DNA of 9,782 nucleotides from JAGZHZ01 sp965150505 (GTDB lineage Bacteria; Bacillota; Clostridia; Lachnospirales; Lachnospiraceae), in contig CBCTVZ010000084.1 of the NCBI GenBank assembly GCA_965150505.1, positions 1 through 9,782 of the forward strand, written 5' to 3'. Position 1 is the stretch's first letter. Each line of letters begins with the position of its first letter. Shown here piece after piece: positions 1 to 6,580 of the stretch. The translations under genes were made by a program, and so were the position numbers. The notes under the pieces are model-generated. The model ran no database searches. It was not told where the DNA came from and saw only the letters and a program-made list of their open reading frames with translations.

Positions 1-37
1 ATAAATAAAAGAACCTGCCTATATCGAAGCAGATTCT
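1..37 (-). terminator. Rho-independent terminator of the UDP-sugar operon
   Basis: Read on the minus strand, AGAATCTGC (37-29) pairs with GCAGGTTCT (18-10) around a 10-nt loop, and the stem is followed by the T-rich run TTTTATTTAT (10-1). The one imperfect pair is a U-G wobble in the minus-strand RNA but a C-A mismatch in a plus-strand RNA. That fits termination of the minus-strand genes upstream. It lies about 40 nt past the epimerase stop codon. Confidence 0.75.
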
Positions 38-75
38 CTTAAGTTTATGATGTTGGGCTTAGCCGGTGGTCTTGA

Positions 76-1161
76 CTAAATCTTATAAAATTTTTTATAC
101 CATTCTGCAAACTTACGAAGCCCTGTCCTTAAGGATGTATTAGGCTTAAATTCATAGTCTCTTTCCAGTGCACTTGTATCTGCATAAGTTATAGGTACAT
201 CACCTGGCTGCATAGCTACAAGTTCTTTGTGTGCGTTAAAATCATAGTCTGCTGGAAGTACCTCTGCACGGATCAATTCTTCTTGAAGGATAGTAACAAA
301 ATCCAGCAGGTTTTCAGGGTTACTGTTTCCGATGTTATACACAGCGTATGGAGGGATTGGAAGTCCGTCTTCTCCGTTTTTCTTTTCCGGAGCGCCCTGC
401 ATGATACGTTTGACACCTTCTACGATATCATCAACGTAAGTAAAATCGCGCTTGCAGTTTCCGTAGTTGAAAATCTGGATCGTTTCGCCTTTGAGTAGCT
501 TGTTTGTGAATCCGAAGTAAGCCATATCTGGTCTTCCGGCCGGTCCGTATACAGTAAAGAAGCGAAGTCCGGTAGAAGGAATATTGTACAGTTTGCTATA
601 TGCATGAGCCATTAATTCATTAGATTTTTTTGTAGCAGCATAGAGAGAAACAGGATTATCTACCTTGTCATCTGTACTATATGGAACTTTTTTGTTTGTC
701 CCATAAACAGAAGATGATGAAGCATATACTAAATGATCTACACCTTTAGCATCATTGTCATAGGAATGACGGCAGGCTTCCAGAATATTATAAAAACCGA
801 TCATGTTTGATTGGATGTAAGCATCCGGATTGGAAATAGAATAACGTACTCCGGCCTGAGCACCGAGATTTACTACGATATCTGGCTTATGTTCTTCAAA
901 AATTTTGTCAATGATTGCTTTGTTTGCCAGATCATCTTTATAGAATACATAGGTAGAATCTGTATGTTCAGCTACACATTTTTCGATTTCCTGTAGGCGC
1001 CACTCTTTGATACTTACATCATAGTAGTCGTTTATATTATCAAGTCCCACGATATGAATAGGTGACTGTGTTCTTAAAAGCTCAAGAACAAGGTTACTGC
1101 CAATAAATCCAGCAGAACCAGTGATGAATATAGTTTTATTTTTTAAATCAATATGATTCAT
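76..1161 (-). CDS. UDP-glucuronate 4-epimerase (SDR family NAD-dependent epimerase)
   Basis: This 361-aa cytosolic enzyme should interconvert UDP-glucuronate and UDP-galacturonate, using bound NAD. The N-terminal Rossmann fold has GSAGFIG (residues 15-21, GxxGxxG). The catalytic SDR elements are ASSSSVYG (147-154) and Y174-xxx-K178 in SLYAATKK. The AGVRYS stretch (103-108) is typical of the glucuronate/galacturonate epimerase branch rather than of GalE. The length is normal for the family and no domain is missing. The start is an ATG preceded by AGAGGT. It lies 16 nt after the stop of the UDP-glucose dehydrogenase gene, so the two are co-transcribed and act in sequence: UDP-Glc to UDP-GlcA to UDP-GalA. 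The product is probably used for capsule or exopolysaccharide. The exact sugar specificity is inferred from the branch motif and the neighbour. A related 4-epimerase activity cannot be excluded. Confidence 0.88.
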   Translation of the reverse strand: MNHIDLKNKTIFITGSAGFIGSNLVLELLRTQSPIHIVGLDNINDYYDVSIKEWRLQEIEKCVAEHTDSTYVFYKDDLANKAIIDKIFEEHKPDIVVNLGAQAGVRYSISNPDAYIQSNMIGFYNILEACRHSYDNDAKGVDHLVYASSSSVYGTNKKVPYSTDDKVDNPVSLYAATKKSNELMAHAYSKLYNIPSTGLRFFTVYGPAGRPDMAYFGFTNKLLKGETIQIFNYGNCKRDFTYVDDIVEGVKRIMQGAPEKKNGEDGLPIPPYAVYNIGNSNPENLLDFVTILQEELIRAEVLPADYDFNAHKELVAMQPGDVPITYADTSALERDYEFKPNTSLRTGLRKFAEWYKKFYKI

Positions 1162-1177
1162 TTCTGTCTTTTACCTC

Positions 1178-2650
1178 TTAATCTCTTTTAAAAATATCTC
1201 TTGTATAGACTTTATCTTTTACATCGTCAAGGCAGGAATCATATCTATTGGCAATGATTGCTTGGCTTTTCTTTTTGAATTTCTTTAAGTCATTGATCAC
1301 TTCAGAACCGTAAAAGGTTTCTCCATTGTTTAAGGTTGGTTCGTAAATAATAACCTTTGCCCCTTTTGCTTTAATTCTTTTCATAACTCCCTGAATAGAA
1401 GACTGACGGAAATTATCGGAGTTACTCTTCATAGTGAGTCGATATACACCGATGATTTTTTCACCCTCTTTGGTTGGATCCCAAGCGCTATTTGACTCAT
1501 ATGCGCCTGCCATTTCAAGAACCTGATCTGCAATATAGTCTTTTCTTGTTCGATTACTTTCAACGATAGCAGAAATCATATTCTGAGGTACATCATTGAA
1601 GTTCGCTAAAAGTTGCTTAGTATCCTTTGGCAGGCAGTATCCGCCGTATCCAAAACTTGGATTATTATAATGGGAACCGATACGTGGATCAAGGCATACT
1701 CCATTGATGATTTCCTGTGTGTTCAAGCCTTTTGTTTCGGCATAGGTGTCCAGTTCGTTGAAATAGGATACACGGAGGGCAAGGTAAGTGTTGGCAAATA
1801 GTTTAACTGCTTCTGCTTCAGTAAATCCCATGAACAATGTATCTATATTTTTCTTGATAGCGCCTTGCTGAAGAAGAGCTGCGAATATTTCGGCTTTTTC
1901 TTTGGAATTGTCATCACATGATACAATAATTCTGGATGGATAAAGATTATCATATAAAGCTTTGGATTCACGAAGAAATTCCGGACTAAAGATGATATTA
2001 TTTGTATTGTATTTTGCTCGGATAGATGCAGTATATCCAACTGGAATGGTAGATTTAATAACCATAGTTGCTTTTGGATTTACTTTTAATACAAGTTCTA
2101 TCACGGCTTCTACAGCAGAGCAGTCAAAGAAATTCTTTTTACTGTCGTAGTTAGTAGGAGCTGCAATGACAATAAAGTCTGCATTTTTATATGCTTCTTC
2201 TCCATCAAGCGTAGCGGTCAAATCAAGATCTTTTTCCGCAAGATATCTTTCGATGTAATCATCTTGTATCGGAGATTTTTTATTGTTTATAAGGTCTACT
2301 TTTTCTGGAATAATATCAACAGCTGTTACATGGTTGTGCTGTGCAAGTAGAGTGGCAATGGAAAGTCCCACATAACCGGTACCGGCAACTGTAATATTAT
2401 ATTTTTTATCCAAAACCAGTTTATTATCGGCTGGTTTGTCATCTTCAAATAAGTCTACAACTTCAAAATTAAGAGCTTTAGCAATGGCATGAAGTTGCTC
2501 AATAGAAGGAATATAGTCTAAACTTTCTAATCGGCTAATCATTCCTCTATTGATACCAGTCATTTTTGCAAGTTGTGCTTGGGTGAGTTTCTGTTCTTTT
2601 CTTTTAGCAATAATTATATCTGCCATTTTTGTATAAGATAATCTTTTCAT
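1178..2650 (-). CDS. UDP-glucose 6-dehydrogenase with N-terminal XRE helix-turn-helix domain
   Basis: Numbered from the ATG at 2650 (490 aa). Residues about 6-68 form an XRE/HTH_3 DNA-binding domain (LTQAQLAKMTGINRGMISRL...). A short linker leads to a complete UDP-Glc/GDP-Man dehydrogenase. That part has the NAD site GTGYVG (90-95), the KSTIPVG segment with Lys200, SPEFLRE with Glu224, ANTYLALR with Asn287, and the catalytic Cys339 in YGGYCLPKD. The expected reaction is two-step oxidation of UDP-glucose to UDP-glucuronate with 2 NAD+. The downstream epimerase uses that product. An in-frame TTG at 2662 is a poorer start because it overlaps the ribosome site GGAGAA (2660-2655). The ATG at 2650 sits correctly behind that site. 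The HTH fusion is unusual for a metabolic enzyme and suggests autoregulation of the operon, which is inference; a palindrome lies over its own promoter. The enzyme call is firm. Confidence 0.9.
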   Translation of the reverse strand: MKRLSYTKMADIIIAKRKEQKLTQAQLAKMTGINRGMISRLESLDYIPSIEQLHAIAKALNFEVVDLFEDDKPADNKLVLDKKYNITVAGTGYVGLSIATLLAQHNHVTAVDIIPEKVDLINNKKSPIQDDYIERYLAEKDLDLTATLDGEEAYKNADFIVIAAPTNYDSKKNFFDCSAVEAVIELVLKVNPKATMVIKSTIPVGYTASIRAKYNTNNIIFSPEFLRESKALYDNLYPSRIIVSCDDNSKEKAEIFAALLQQGAIKKNIDTLFMGFTEAEAVKLFANTYLALRVSYFNELDTYAETKGLNTQEIINGVCLDPRIGSHYNNPSFGYGGYCLPKDTKQLLANFNDVPQNMISAIVESNRTRKDYIADQVLEMAGAYESNSAWDPTKEGEKIIGVYRLTMKSNSDNFRQSSIQGVMKRIKAKGAKVIIYEPTLNNGETFYGSEVINDLKKFKKKSQAIIANRYDSCLDDVKDKVYTRDIFKRD

Positions 2651-2708
2651 ATCATTCTCCAAATATTATTATTTATCGCACTTGTTGAAAAAAATACTTG
2701 TTTTTATT

Positions 2709-2725
2709 GATAATATGATATTATC
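2709..2725. promoter_or_regulatory. Perfect palindrome over the -10, candidate operator
   Basis: GATAATAT-G-ATATTATC is a perfect 8-bp inverted repeat around one central base, and it completely covers the -10 hexamer. Dimeric XRE-family repressors commonly bind such sites. The first gene of the operon carries an XRE domain, so autoregulation or metabolite-sensed regulation is a reasonable inference. The half-sites are AT-rich, so a chance palindrome is possible. Confidence 0.45.
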
Positions 2726-2746
2726 AGAAACAAATATAAATGTCAA
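2718..2746 (-). promoter_or_regulatory. Sigma-A promoter of the UDP-sugar operon
   Basis: On the minus strand, -35 TTGACA (2746-2741) is separated by exactly 17 nt from -10 TAATAT (2723-2718). It lies about 70 nt upstream of the dehydrogenase ATG and points toward it. The -35 is a perfect consensus. The -10 matches the common TATAAT less well. Confidence 0.7.
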
Positions 2747-2886
2747 TAATAATAACATAAAAAATAAAAAAAAATATAAAATATTTAAAATGTCGCTAAT
2801 AATAGAAAAATATTAAGATATTTGTCAGTGAAAGATAATAACGTTTTACAATAAAGAGTACCTCTTATTCTTAAGGATTTGGATAT

Positions 2887-3043
2887 ATGATTATAATCAA
2901 TACAAGAATAGAACAATTATGGCATCAGATAAAAAAATTATGATGAAGAATAGAAAGCACAGGCAAGGAAATTAGTAAATTTAAGGCAACTAAAGAAGCA
3001 TAATTTACTGTTGGATAAAAGCATATATGGAAGAACATTTTAG
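2887..3043 (+). pseudogene. Possible decayed gene fragment (unidentified)
   Basis: Two plus-strand pieces read like protein. The first, 2887-2943, contains RIEQLWHQIKKL and then a stop. After a one-base frame change and a TAG at 2951, 2954-3043 contains KAQARKLVNLRQLKK and HNLLLDKSIYGRTF. The join at 2938-2950 reads naturally as ...KKL-DEE-KAQ... across the frame change. I do not recognise the family. The composition (Lys/Arg/Leu/Gln-rich, helical) would suit part of a mobile-element or regulatory protein, but it could also be chance reading of AT-rich DNA. Confidence 0.25.
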
Positions 3044-3103
3044 TACAGTTGAAGCAATCCATATATAAGAATATTCTGGCTTTAAATATTGATAAAAAAT
3101 CAC

Positions 3104-3132
3104 TTGACTTGAAAAAATAGTCTTGTTATAAT
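3104..3132 (+). promoter_or_regulatory. Orphan consensus sigma-A promoter
   Basis: The -35 TTGACT (3104-3109), a 17-nt spacer and the -10 TATAAT (3127-3132) make a near-perfect vegetative promoter pointing right. It is followed about 40 nt later by GGGAGGAGGAAAG (3171-3183) and a TTG codon, but the reading frame ends after seven codons. Transcription from it would run antisense into the transposase gene. It probably once served a gene that was lost from this spot. Confidence 0.6.
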
Positions 3133-3170
3133 TTTTGCGAAAAATAAATTTATCAATTTTGTTATGATAT

Positions 3171-3208
3171 GGGAGGAGGAAAGTTTGAAACAAAGAGGTA
3201 GTGGTTAG
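3171..3208 (+). pseudogene. Strong ribosome site with a 7-codon start remnant
   Basis: GGGAGGAGG (3171-3179) lies 5 nt before TTG at 3185, which opens MKQRGSG and then TAG at 3206-3208. Such a strong promoter and ribosome site with almost no ORF suggests the 5' end of a gene cut off by a deletion or by the neighbouring IS110 element. A short leader peptide is the alternative. No family can be assigned. Confidence 0.35.
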
Positions 3209-3233
3209 AGAAAAATAAAATTGCATAGCAAAC

Positions 3234-3254
3234 AAACCATCCTTAGGGTGGTTT
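3234..3254. terminator. Short hairpin beyond the transposase 3' end
   Basis: AAACCATCC (3234-3242), loop TTA, GGGTGGTTT (3246-3254): a 9-bp stem with one T-G wobble in the plus-strand reading. In the minus-strand direction it follows the transposase stop and runs into TTTGTTTG, so it could be a weak terminator for the transposase mRNA. It may also lie near the element's end. Confidence 0.4.
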
Positions 3255-3279
3255 CAAAAAATAAATATAGATACGACAC

Positions 3280-4541
3280 TTAATTTATGGCAGGTGGGAG
3301 ATCATCTTTGATAATATAACCACGTTGTTTTAATAAATTAAGAGCCTGTGAGCTGGTCAGTACTTTTGATTCGTTCACAGGACGTGATTCACGAAAGACT
3401 TCCGTTGTATAAGGTTTTAAATCTGAGAGTATGTGCCAGATAGCGGTCAGGAGCATACGGCAGATTGCAATGATGGCTTTTTTGTGACCACGACGTGCTT
3501 TGATACGTTGATAACGGTTAGTAAATTCAGGATTTTTCTTCGATTTGATTAAAGCAGTTGCAACCTGCACCAAAACTGGTTTAAAATAGGAACCAGCACG
3601 GGAAATCCTAGTGGATTTGATTTTTTGATTGCTTTGATCGTTGCGAGGACAACATCCTGCCCATGAGACGAGGTTTTTAGCTGTGGGGAAGACAGACATA
3701 TCACCTCCGATTTCAGAGAGCACCTGAATAGCAGTCATAGGATTCTTGTTGAATCCGGGAACAGTACGAATAAGGGTAAGGGCTTCTTCGTATTTATCAC
3801 TGAGACGAAAGATTTCCCGTTCTATTTCTGTTTTGTGCATTTCTAATTCATCGATGTGATTGAGGCATTGTCTGAGTTTCACTGCCTGTTCTGTAGAGAT
3901 AGCGCCATTAACAGCAGCCTGTATTTCTTCAATAGGAGTTTTACATCTGCCATCCACAAAAGGCGTTACATCAAAGATTTCCCCAGGATGTTGTAAAATC
4001 TGTTCCGTAATAGAACGGGAAGATTTACCAAATACATCAGAAAAGACATCATCCAATTTTAGGTTAGAGACAGTAAGACAATTTTGAGCACGATTCTTCT
4101 CACTGGTAATCATGCAGGTGAGCTTGAAGCGATATCTTACCAAATCTCTTAATTCACGGATGTCAGCAGGTGGAATAAAGGAAGGTTTGACCATTCCCAC
4201 ATATATAAATCGCAAATCCATTTGGCATCCTTACGGTCAGTCTTGTTGCCCTTTTGTGGCATGGTATATTTGGGGTGAGAAAGAGTAATCCAGATATTAT
4301 TCTTCTCCAAAATATTGAAAACAGGAATCCAGTATTTGCCGGTAGATTCCATACAGACATCGGAACAGTGATATTTCGTAAGCCAGTCACACAACTCTTG
4401 CAATCCTTTAGAAAAGGAAGAAAAGCGAGCTTGCTTATATTCTGTACGGCTGTGGGAATCCGTAATACCAATGCAGGCAAAGATCCATGTTTTGTGGACA
4501 TCAAGTCCACAGCAGTTATTTTTTAGAATTTTAAACGACAC
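3280..4541 (-). pseudogene. IS110-family DEDD transposase, frameshifted
   Basis: Translation starts at GTG 4541 behind AGGAGG (4554-4549). The N-terminal RuvC-like part has the acidic tetrad D14 (GLDVHK), E65 (MESTG), D102 and D105 (KTDRKDAKW). That frame then runs into WEWSNL and stops at 4149. The C-terminal transposase_20 part continues in another frame (PSFIPPADIRELRD... to 3280). It contains VPGF, LVSWAGCCPR and TRISRAGSYFKP, whose Ser is the likely nucleophile. Inserting one base near 4196-4206 restores CDLYM-x-GMVKPSFIPP, so one nucleotide is missing there. The intact protein would be about 420 aa, normal for the family. IS110 transposases are not known to use programmed frameshifting and no slippery heptamer is seen. 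The copy is therefore probably inactive, unless the gap is a sequencing error. Confidence 0.85.
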
Positions 4542-4554
4542 AAAATAACCTCCT

Positions 4555-4757
4555 TATGATTTATGGTTATAAAACTGACAGTGACTGGTCATCCGGCAAA
4601 ATCGAGTCGACTTTGGAAGAGATAAGTTTACGGGCTACGGTAATGCGCCAATCATTGATGCCTTAACGGATGACCGACAACATATAAATATGCGAGGTCG
4701 CCGCTATACAGCCCCGCCACTCACCTCCACGTGTTCTGTAGTGTGTCAGTCTTATAG
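4555..4757 (-). ncRNA. Candidate IS110 bridge-RNA region
   Basis: This noncoding DNA lies immediately upstream of the transposase, where IS110-group elements encode their bridge RNA. Two nested inverted repeats are visible. The outer one is 4567-4580 with 4744-4757 (14 nt, two imperfect pairs, the internal one a G-U wobble in the minus-strand RNA). The inner one is the perfect 9-bp GGTCATCCG (4587-4595) / CGGATGACC (4667-4675). The inner stem encloses 71 nt that could carry a recognition loop. No donor or target guide could be assigned because the junctions are unknown. Position and structure support the call; the sequence family was not checked. Confidence 0.45.
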
Positions 4758-4855
4758 GAAAATAATATCAAAAGGAAGATAAATTAGAAAGGTGAAAGGC
4801 AATCAATATGTTTCATGACGCATTGGTGCCTTTCGCAGAAAGGTGGATTATAAAT

Positions 4856-4975
4856 ATGAAAAAGACTTATACTGTACCAGAAATAGAAATTACAAAATTT
4901 CAAGAAGAAGTAATTCTTATGAGTGGAGTGGAGAATGAAGCGGAAAGTCCATGGGGAGATGAAGATCTCGGCTGA
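4856..4975 (+). CDS. RiPP precursor peptide 1 (lasso-type leader)
   Basis: A 39-aa peptide, ATG at 4856 behind AAAGGTGG (4839-4846). The leader (about residues 1-23) begins MKKTYTVPEIEITKF. It carries Y5-xx-P8-x-I10, which matches the YxxPxL motif that PqqD-like leader-binding proteins recognise in lasso precursors. It ends with EEVILMSG. The C-terminal part is acidic and Cys-free (GVENEAESPWGDEDLG) with one Ser and one Trp. If the core starts at Gly24 or Ser23, a Glu falls at core position 7 or 8, where lasso rings close. The usual Thr at leader position -2 is absent. An in-frame ATG at 4808 with AAAGG could give a 55-aa version, but the paralogue argues for 4856. It is the first gene of the plus-strand cluster. 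The precursor role is inferred from size, the paralogue and the neighbours. Confidence 0.7.
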   Translation: MKKTYTVPEIEITKFQEEVILMSGVENEAESPWGDEDLG

Positions 4976-5105
4976 TAATGGAAGAACATGAAGGTAGCAA
5001 AGATATCGTATATAAAAAATATACATATAAATTGGATGAGTAATTTGTAAAATATTCTGTTTTGTCAGTAGGAAGTACAAAGTAAGAGAAGGAGAAATGA
5101 AAGGC

Positions 5106-5222
5106 ATGAAAAAAGAATATATAACACCAGAAGTAGAAATTACAAAATTTCAGGAAGAAGTTATTTTAATGAGCGGTTTTGGAGATAATGATTTTGATGA
5201 AAGCGGTTCTGGTTGGGGCTGA
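5106..5222 (+). CDS. RiPP precursor peptide 2 (paralogue of peptide 1)
   Basis: A 38-aa peptide, ATG at 5106, 11 nt behind AAGGAG (5089-5094). An ATG at 5097 is too close to that site. Residues 1-24 match peptide 1 except at positions 4, 6, 7 and 10, and they keep Y5-xx-P8 and the block EITKFQEEVILMSG. After Gly24 the two diverge completely: here FGDNDFDESGSGWG follows, acidic, without Cys, with two Ser and a C-terminal Trp-Gly. A conserved leader with a variable core is the classic signature of duplicated RiPP precursors. Counting from Gly24, acidic residues occupy core positions 8 and 9. The two serines are possible acceptors for the kinase-like enzyme downstream. The gene ends about 50 nt before the hairpin at 5275. 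Confidence 0.72.
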   Translation: MKKEYITPEVEITKFQEEVILMSGFGDNDFDESGSGWG

Positions 5223-5274
5223 TTAATTAAAATAATTTCCATAAATTTTATAATGACATAGATTTGAAAAGTAT

Positions 5275-5318
5275 AAAGGTATGTGAATTTGAGATAAATT
5301 TACATACCTTTATTTTCA
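5275..5318 (+). terminator. Terminator/attenuator between precursors and modification genes
   Basis: AAAGGTATGTGAATTT (5275-5290), a 5-nt loop GAGAT, then AAATTTACATACCTTT (5296-5311): a 16-bp stem with one imperfect position, followed by ATTTTC. That position is a G-U wobble in the plus-strand RNA and a C-A mismatch in the minus-strand RNA, so the plus-strand transcript is the functional one. In RiPP operons a leaky terminator here keeps precursor mRNA in excess over enzyme mRNA. That role is inferred. Confidence 0.75.
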
Positions 5319-5371
5319 AAAAAAGATGATTTTTGAAGATATCAGTAATAAAAAGGAGAAAGAGAAACCTA

Positions 5372-6558
5372 GTGGAATATCAAAGGGAAAAAAGTTATAT
5401 TTTTCAATTATTGAATAATATATTATGTGATAGCAACGATAAGGATTTTCAATATGATATAAATGAATTGAACTGGGAATATATTTATAAACTTTGTAGT
5501 TATCATAAGATTGATAATATAATAGCGTATAAAATTTGCAGTGATCCTATTTCAACAATGATTCCTCAAAATATTGTAAATAAGTTTAAACTTTCTATGC
5601 AGAAAGCAAAAGCAAGAGAGGCAGTTCAAGAGATTGAATATGAGCAAATTTTACAAAGTTTTGAAGAACAAGGAATTAAGAATATACCTTTAAAGGGGAG
5701 TGTATTAAAATATTATTATCCTTCACCAGACATACGTTTTATGGTAGATATGGATATTCTATGTCAGGAAAAAGATATGGAAAAAGCTGGAGAAGTATTA
5801 AAAAAACTGGGATATAAAATAGAACATATGGGGGGGATCATGACGTATACAGTAAATTACCGTATACAGTAATAGAATTACATAGAAAATGTTATACACA
5901 TAATGAAATATTAGATAAGTACTTTTCATCTATTTGGGATAGAAGTCAGAAAAGAGAAGGAATGAAATTTTCTTATGAGATGACTTGGGATGATTTTTAT
6001 CTCTTTTTGATTGGTCATATGGCAAAACATTTTATATATGGTGGAATAGGTATTCGCAGTTTATTAGATTTAATTGTATTTAAAGAAAAATTAGAAAAAA
6101 AGTGTGATCAAGAATATATAGGAAAGATTTTAAAACAAGCAAATCTTTTGGAAATAGAAAGAAAAATAAATAACCTAGCTCAGAAATGTTTTGAGCAGAA
6201 AACAATGGATTCTACAGAAACAAAACTGTTAGACTTTATATTAAACAGTGGATTACAAGGGACATCAAAAAATAATATTAGCTCTAAGATAATTAAAAAT
6301 GGAACATCAAATAGTAAAATTTTAAAAAATCAAATAAAATTAGTGAAACTATATTTATTTCCAACAAAAAGAGTATTAGAAGAAAAATATTCTTATATAA
6401 AAAAATATTCTTTCTTACTCCCAATCGCATGGATTCATAGAGGTATCTACAAATTGATTTTTGAAAGAAAAAGAGTTTTTAATATTATAAAAAAGATTTT
6501 TAATCGAAAAAATGCAAATAAAATTATTGAAATCCGTAAAAAAGCTGGTTTAGATTAA
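5372..6558 (+). pseudogene. Nucleotidyltransferase-family protein (NTP_transf_5-like), frameshifted at a G7 tract
   Basis: The protein resembles the uncharacterised nucleotidyltransferase family often found in Firmicutes lasso clusters. One member, in the pseudomycoidin locus, attaches sugar to a phosphorylated peptide. Counting from GTG 5372, LKGSVLKYYYP (Gly109-Ser110) and RFMVDMDIL (Asp126, Asp128) fit the GS...DxD metal-binding pattern. The frame closes at 5872, but one extra base in the G7 run (5830-5836) reopens it as HMGGDHDVYSKLPYTVIELHRK and carries it to 6558. The restored length is about 395 aa, normal for the family. The C-terminal half has the helical DDFYLFLIGHMAKHF segment. The start is uncertain: a TTG at 5333 is also in frame, and GGAG (5355-5358) is 13 nt from the GTG. 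The gene is far more AT-rich than its downstream neighbours. The break may be real, phase-variable, or a homopolymer sequencing error. Confidence 0.72.
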
Positions 6559-6580
6559 AAGGAAAAAGAGGTAAAAAAAC

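Larger units (their letters stand above)
2651..3279. other. 629-bp intergenic region without an intact gene
   Basis: This very AT-rich stretch separates the UDP-sugar operon from the IS110 element. It holds the operon's promoter and operator (2709-2746). It also has two copies of a TGTCnnTAATAAT motif (2741 and 2791, exactly 50 nt apart) and coding-like scraps on the plus strand (2887-3043). Toward the IS side there is an orphan plus-strand promoter and ribosome site (3104-3208) and a short hairpin at 3234-3254. No tRNA or intact ORF with a convincing start was seen. Confidence 0.7.
3234..4757 (-). mobile_element. IS110-family insertion sequence (approximate ends)
   Basis: The element is recognised from its transposase and from a noncoding segment of about 200 bp on the transposase's upstream side. 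It probably reaches from the 3234-3254 hairpin region to the inverted repeat ending at 4757. IS110 elements lack conspicuous terminal inverted repeats and often make no target duplication, so the exact junctions cannot be read from one copy. It sits between two divergently oriented gene groups, directly upstream of the RiPP precursors. There it may have removed or replaced their native promoter. Confidence 0.7.

Noticed and set aside
3005..3235. 76-aa minus-strand ORF in the intergenic region
   Set aside because: It reads as low-complexity, AT-driven translation and lies antisense to a consensus promoter and ribosome site.
4149..4221. Programmed frameshifting of the IS110 transposase
   Set aside because: IS110-family transposases are made from one ORF. 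No slippery heptamer is present at the break, and one inserted base restores the family sequence.
4978..5043. 21-codon ORF between the two precursors
   Set aside because: It has no ribosome site, its start sits at the previous stop, and it shares no leader similarity with the precursors.
4784..5107. 107-aa minus-strand ORF over the precursor genes
   Set aside because: It is antisense to two peptides that support each other by paralogy, and it lacks recognisable domains or a good ribosome site.
4856..5222. Lanthipeptide, sactipeptide or thiopeptide precursors
   Set aside because: There are no Cys residues in either peptide and no LanM/LanB, radical SAM or YcaO gene in the window.
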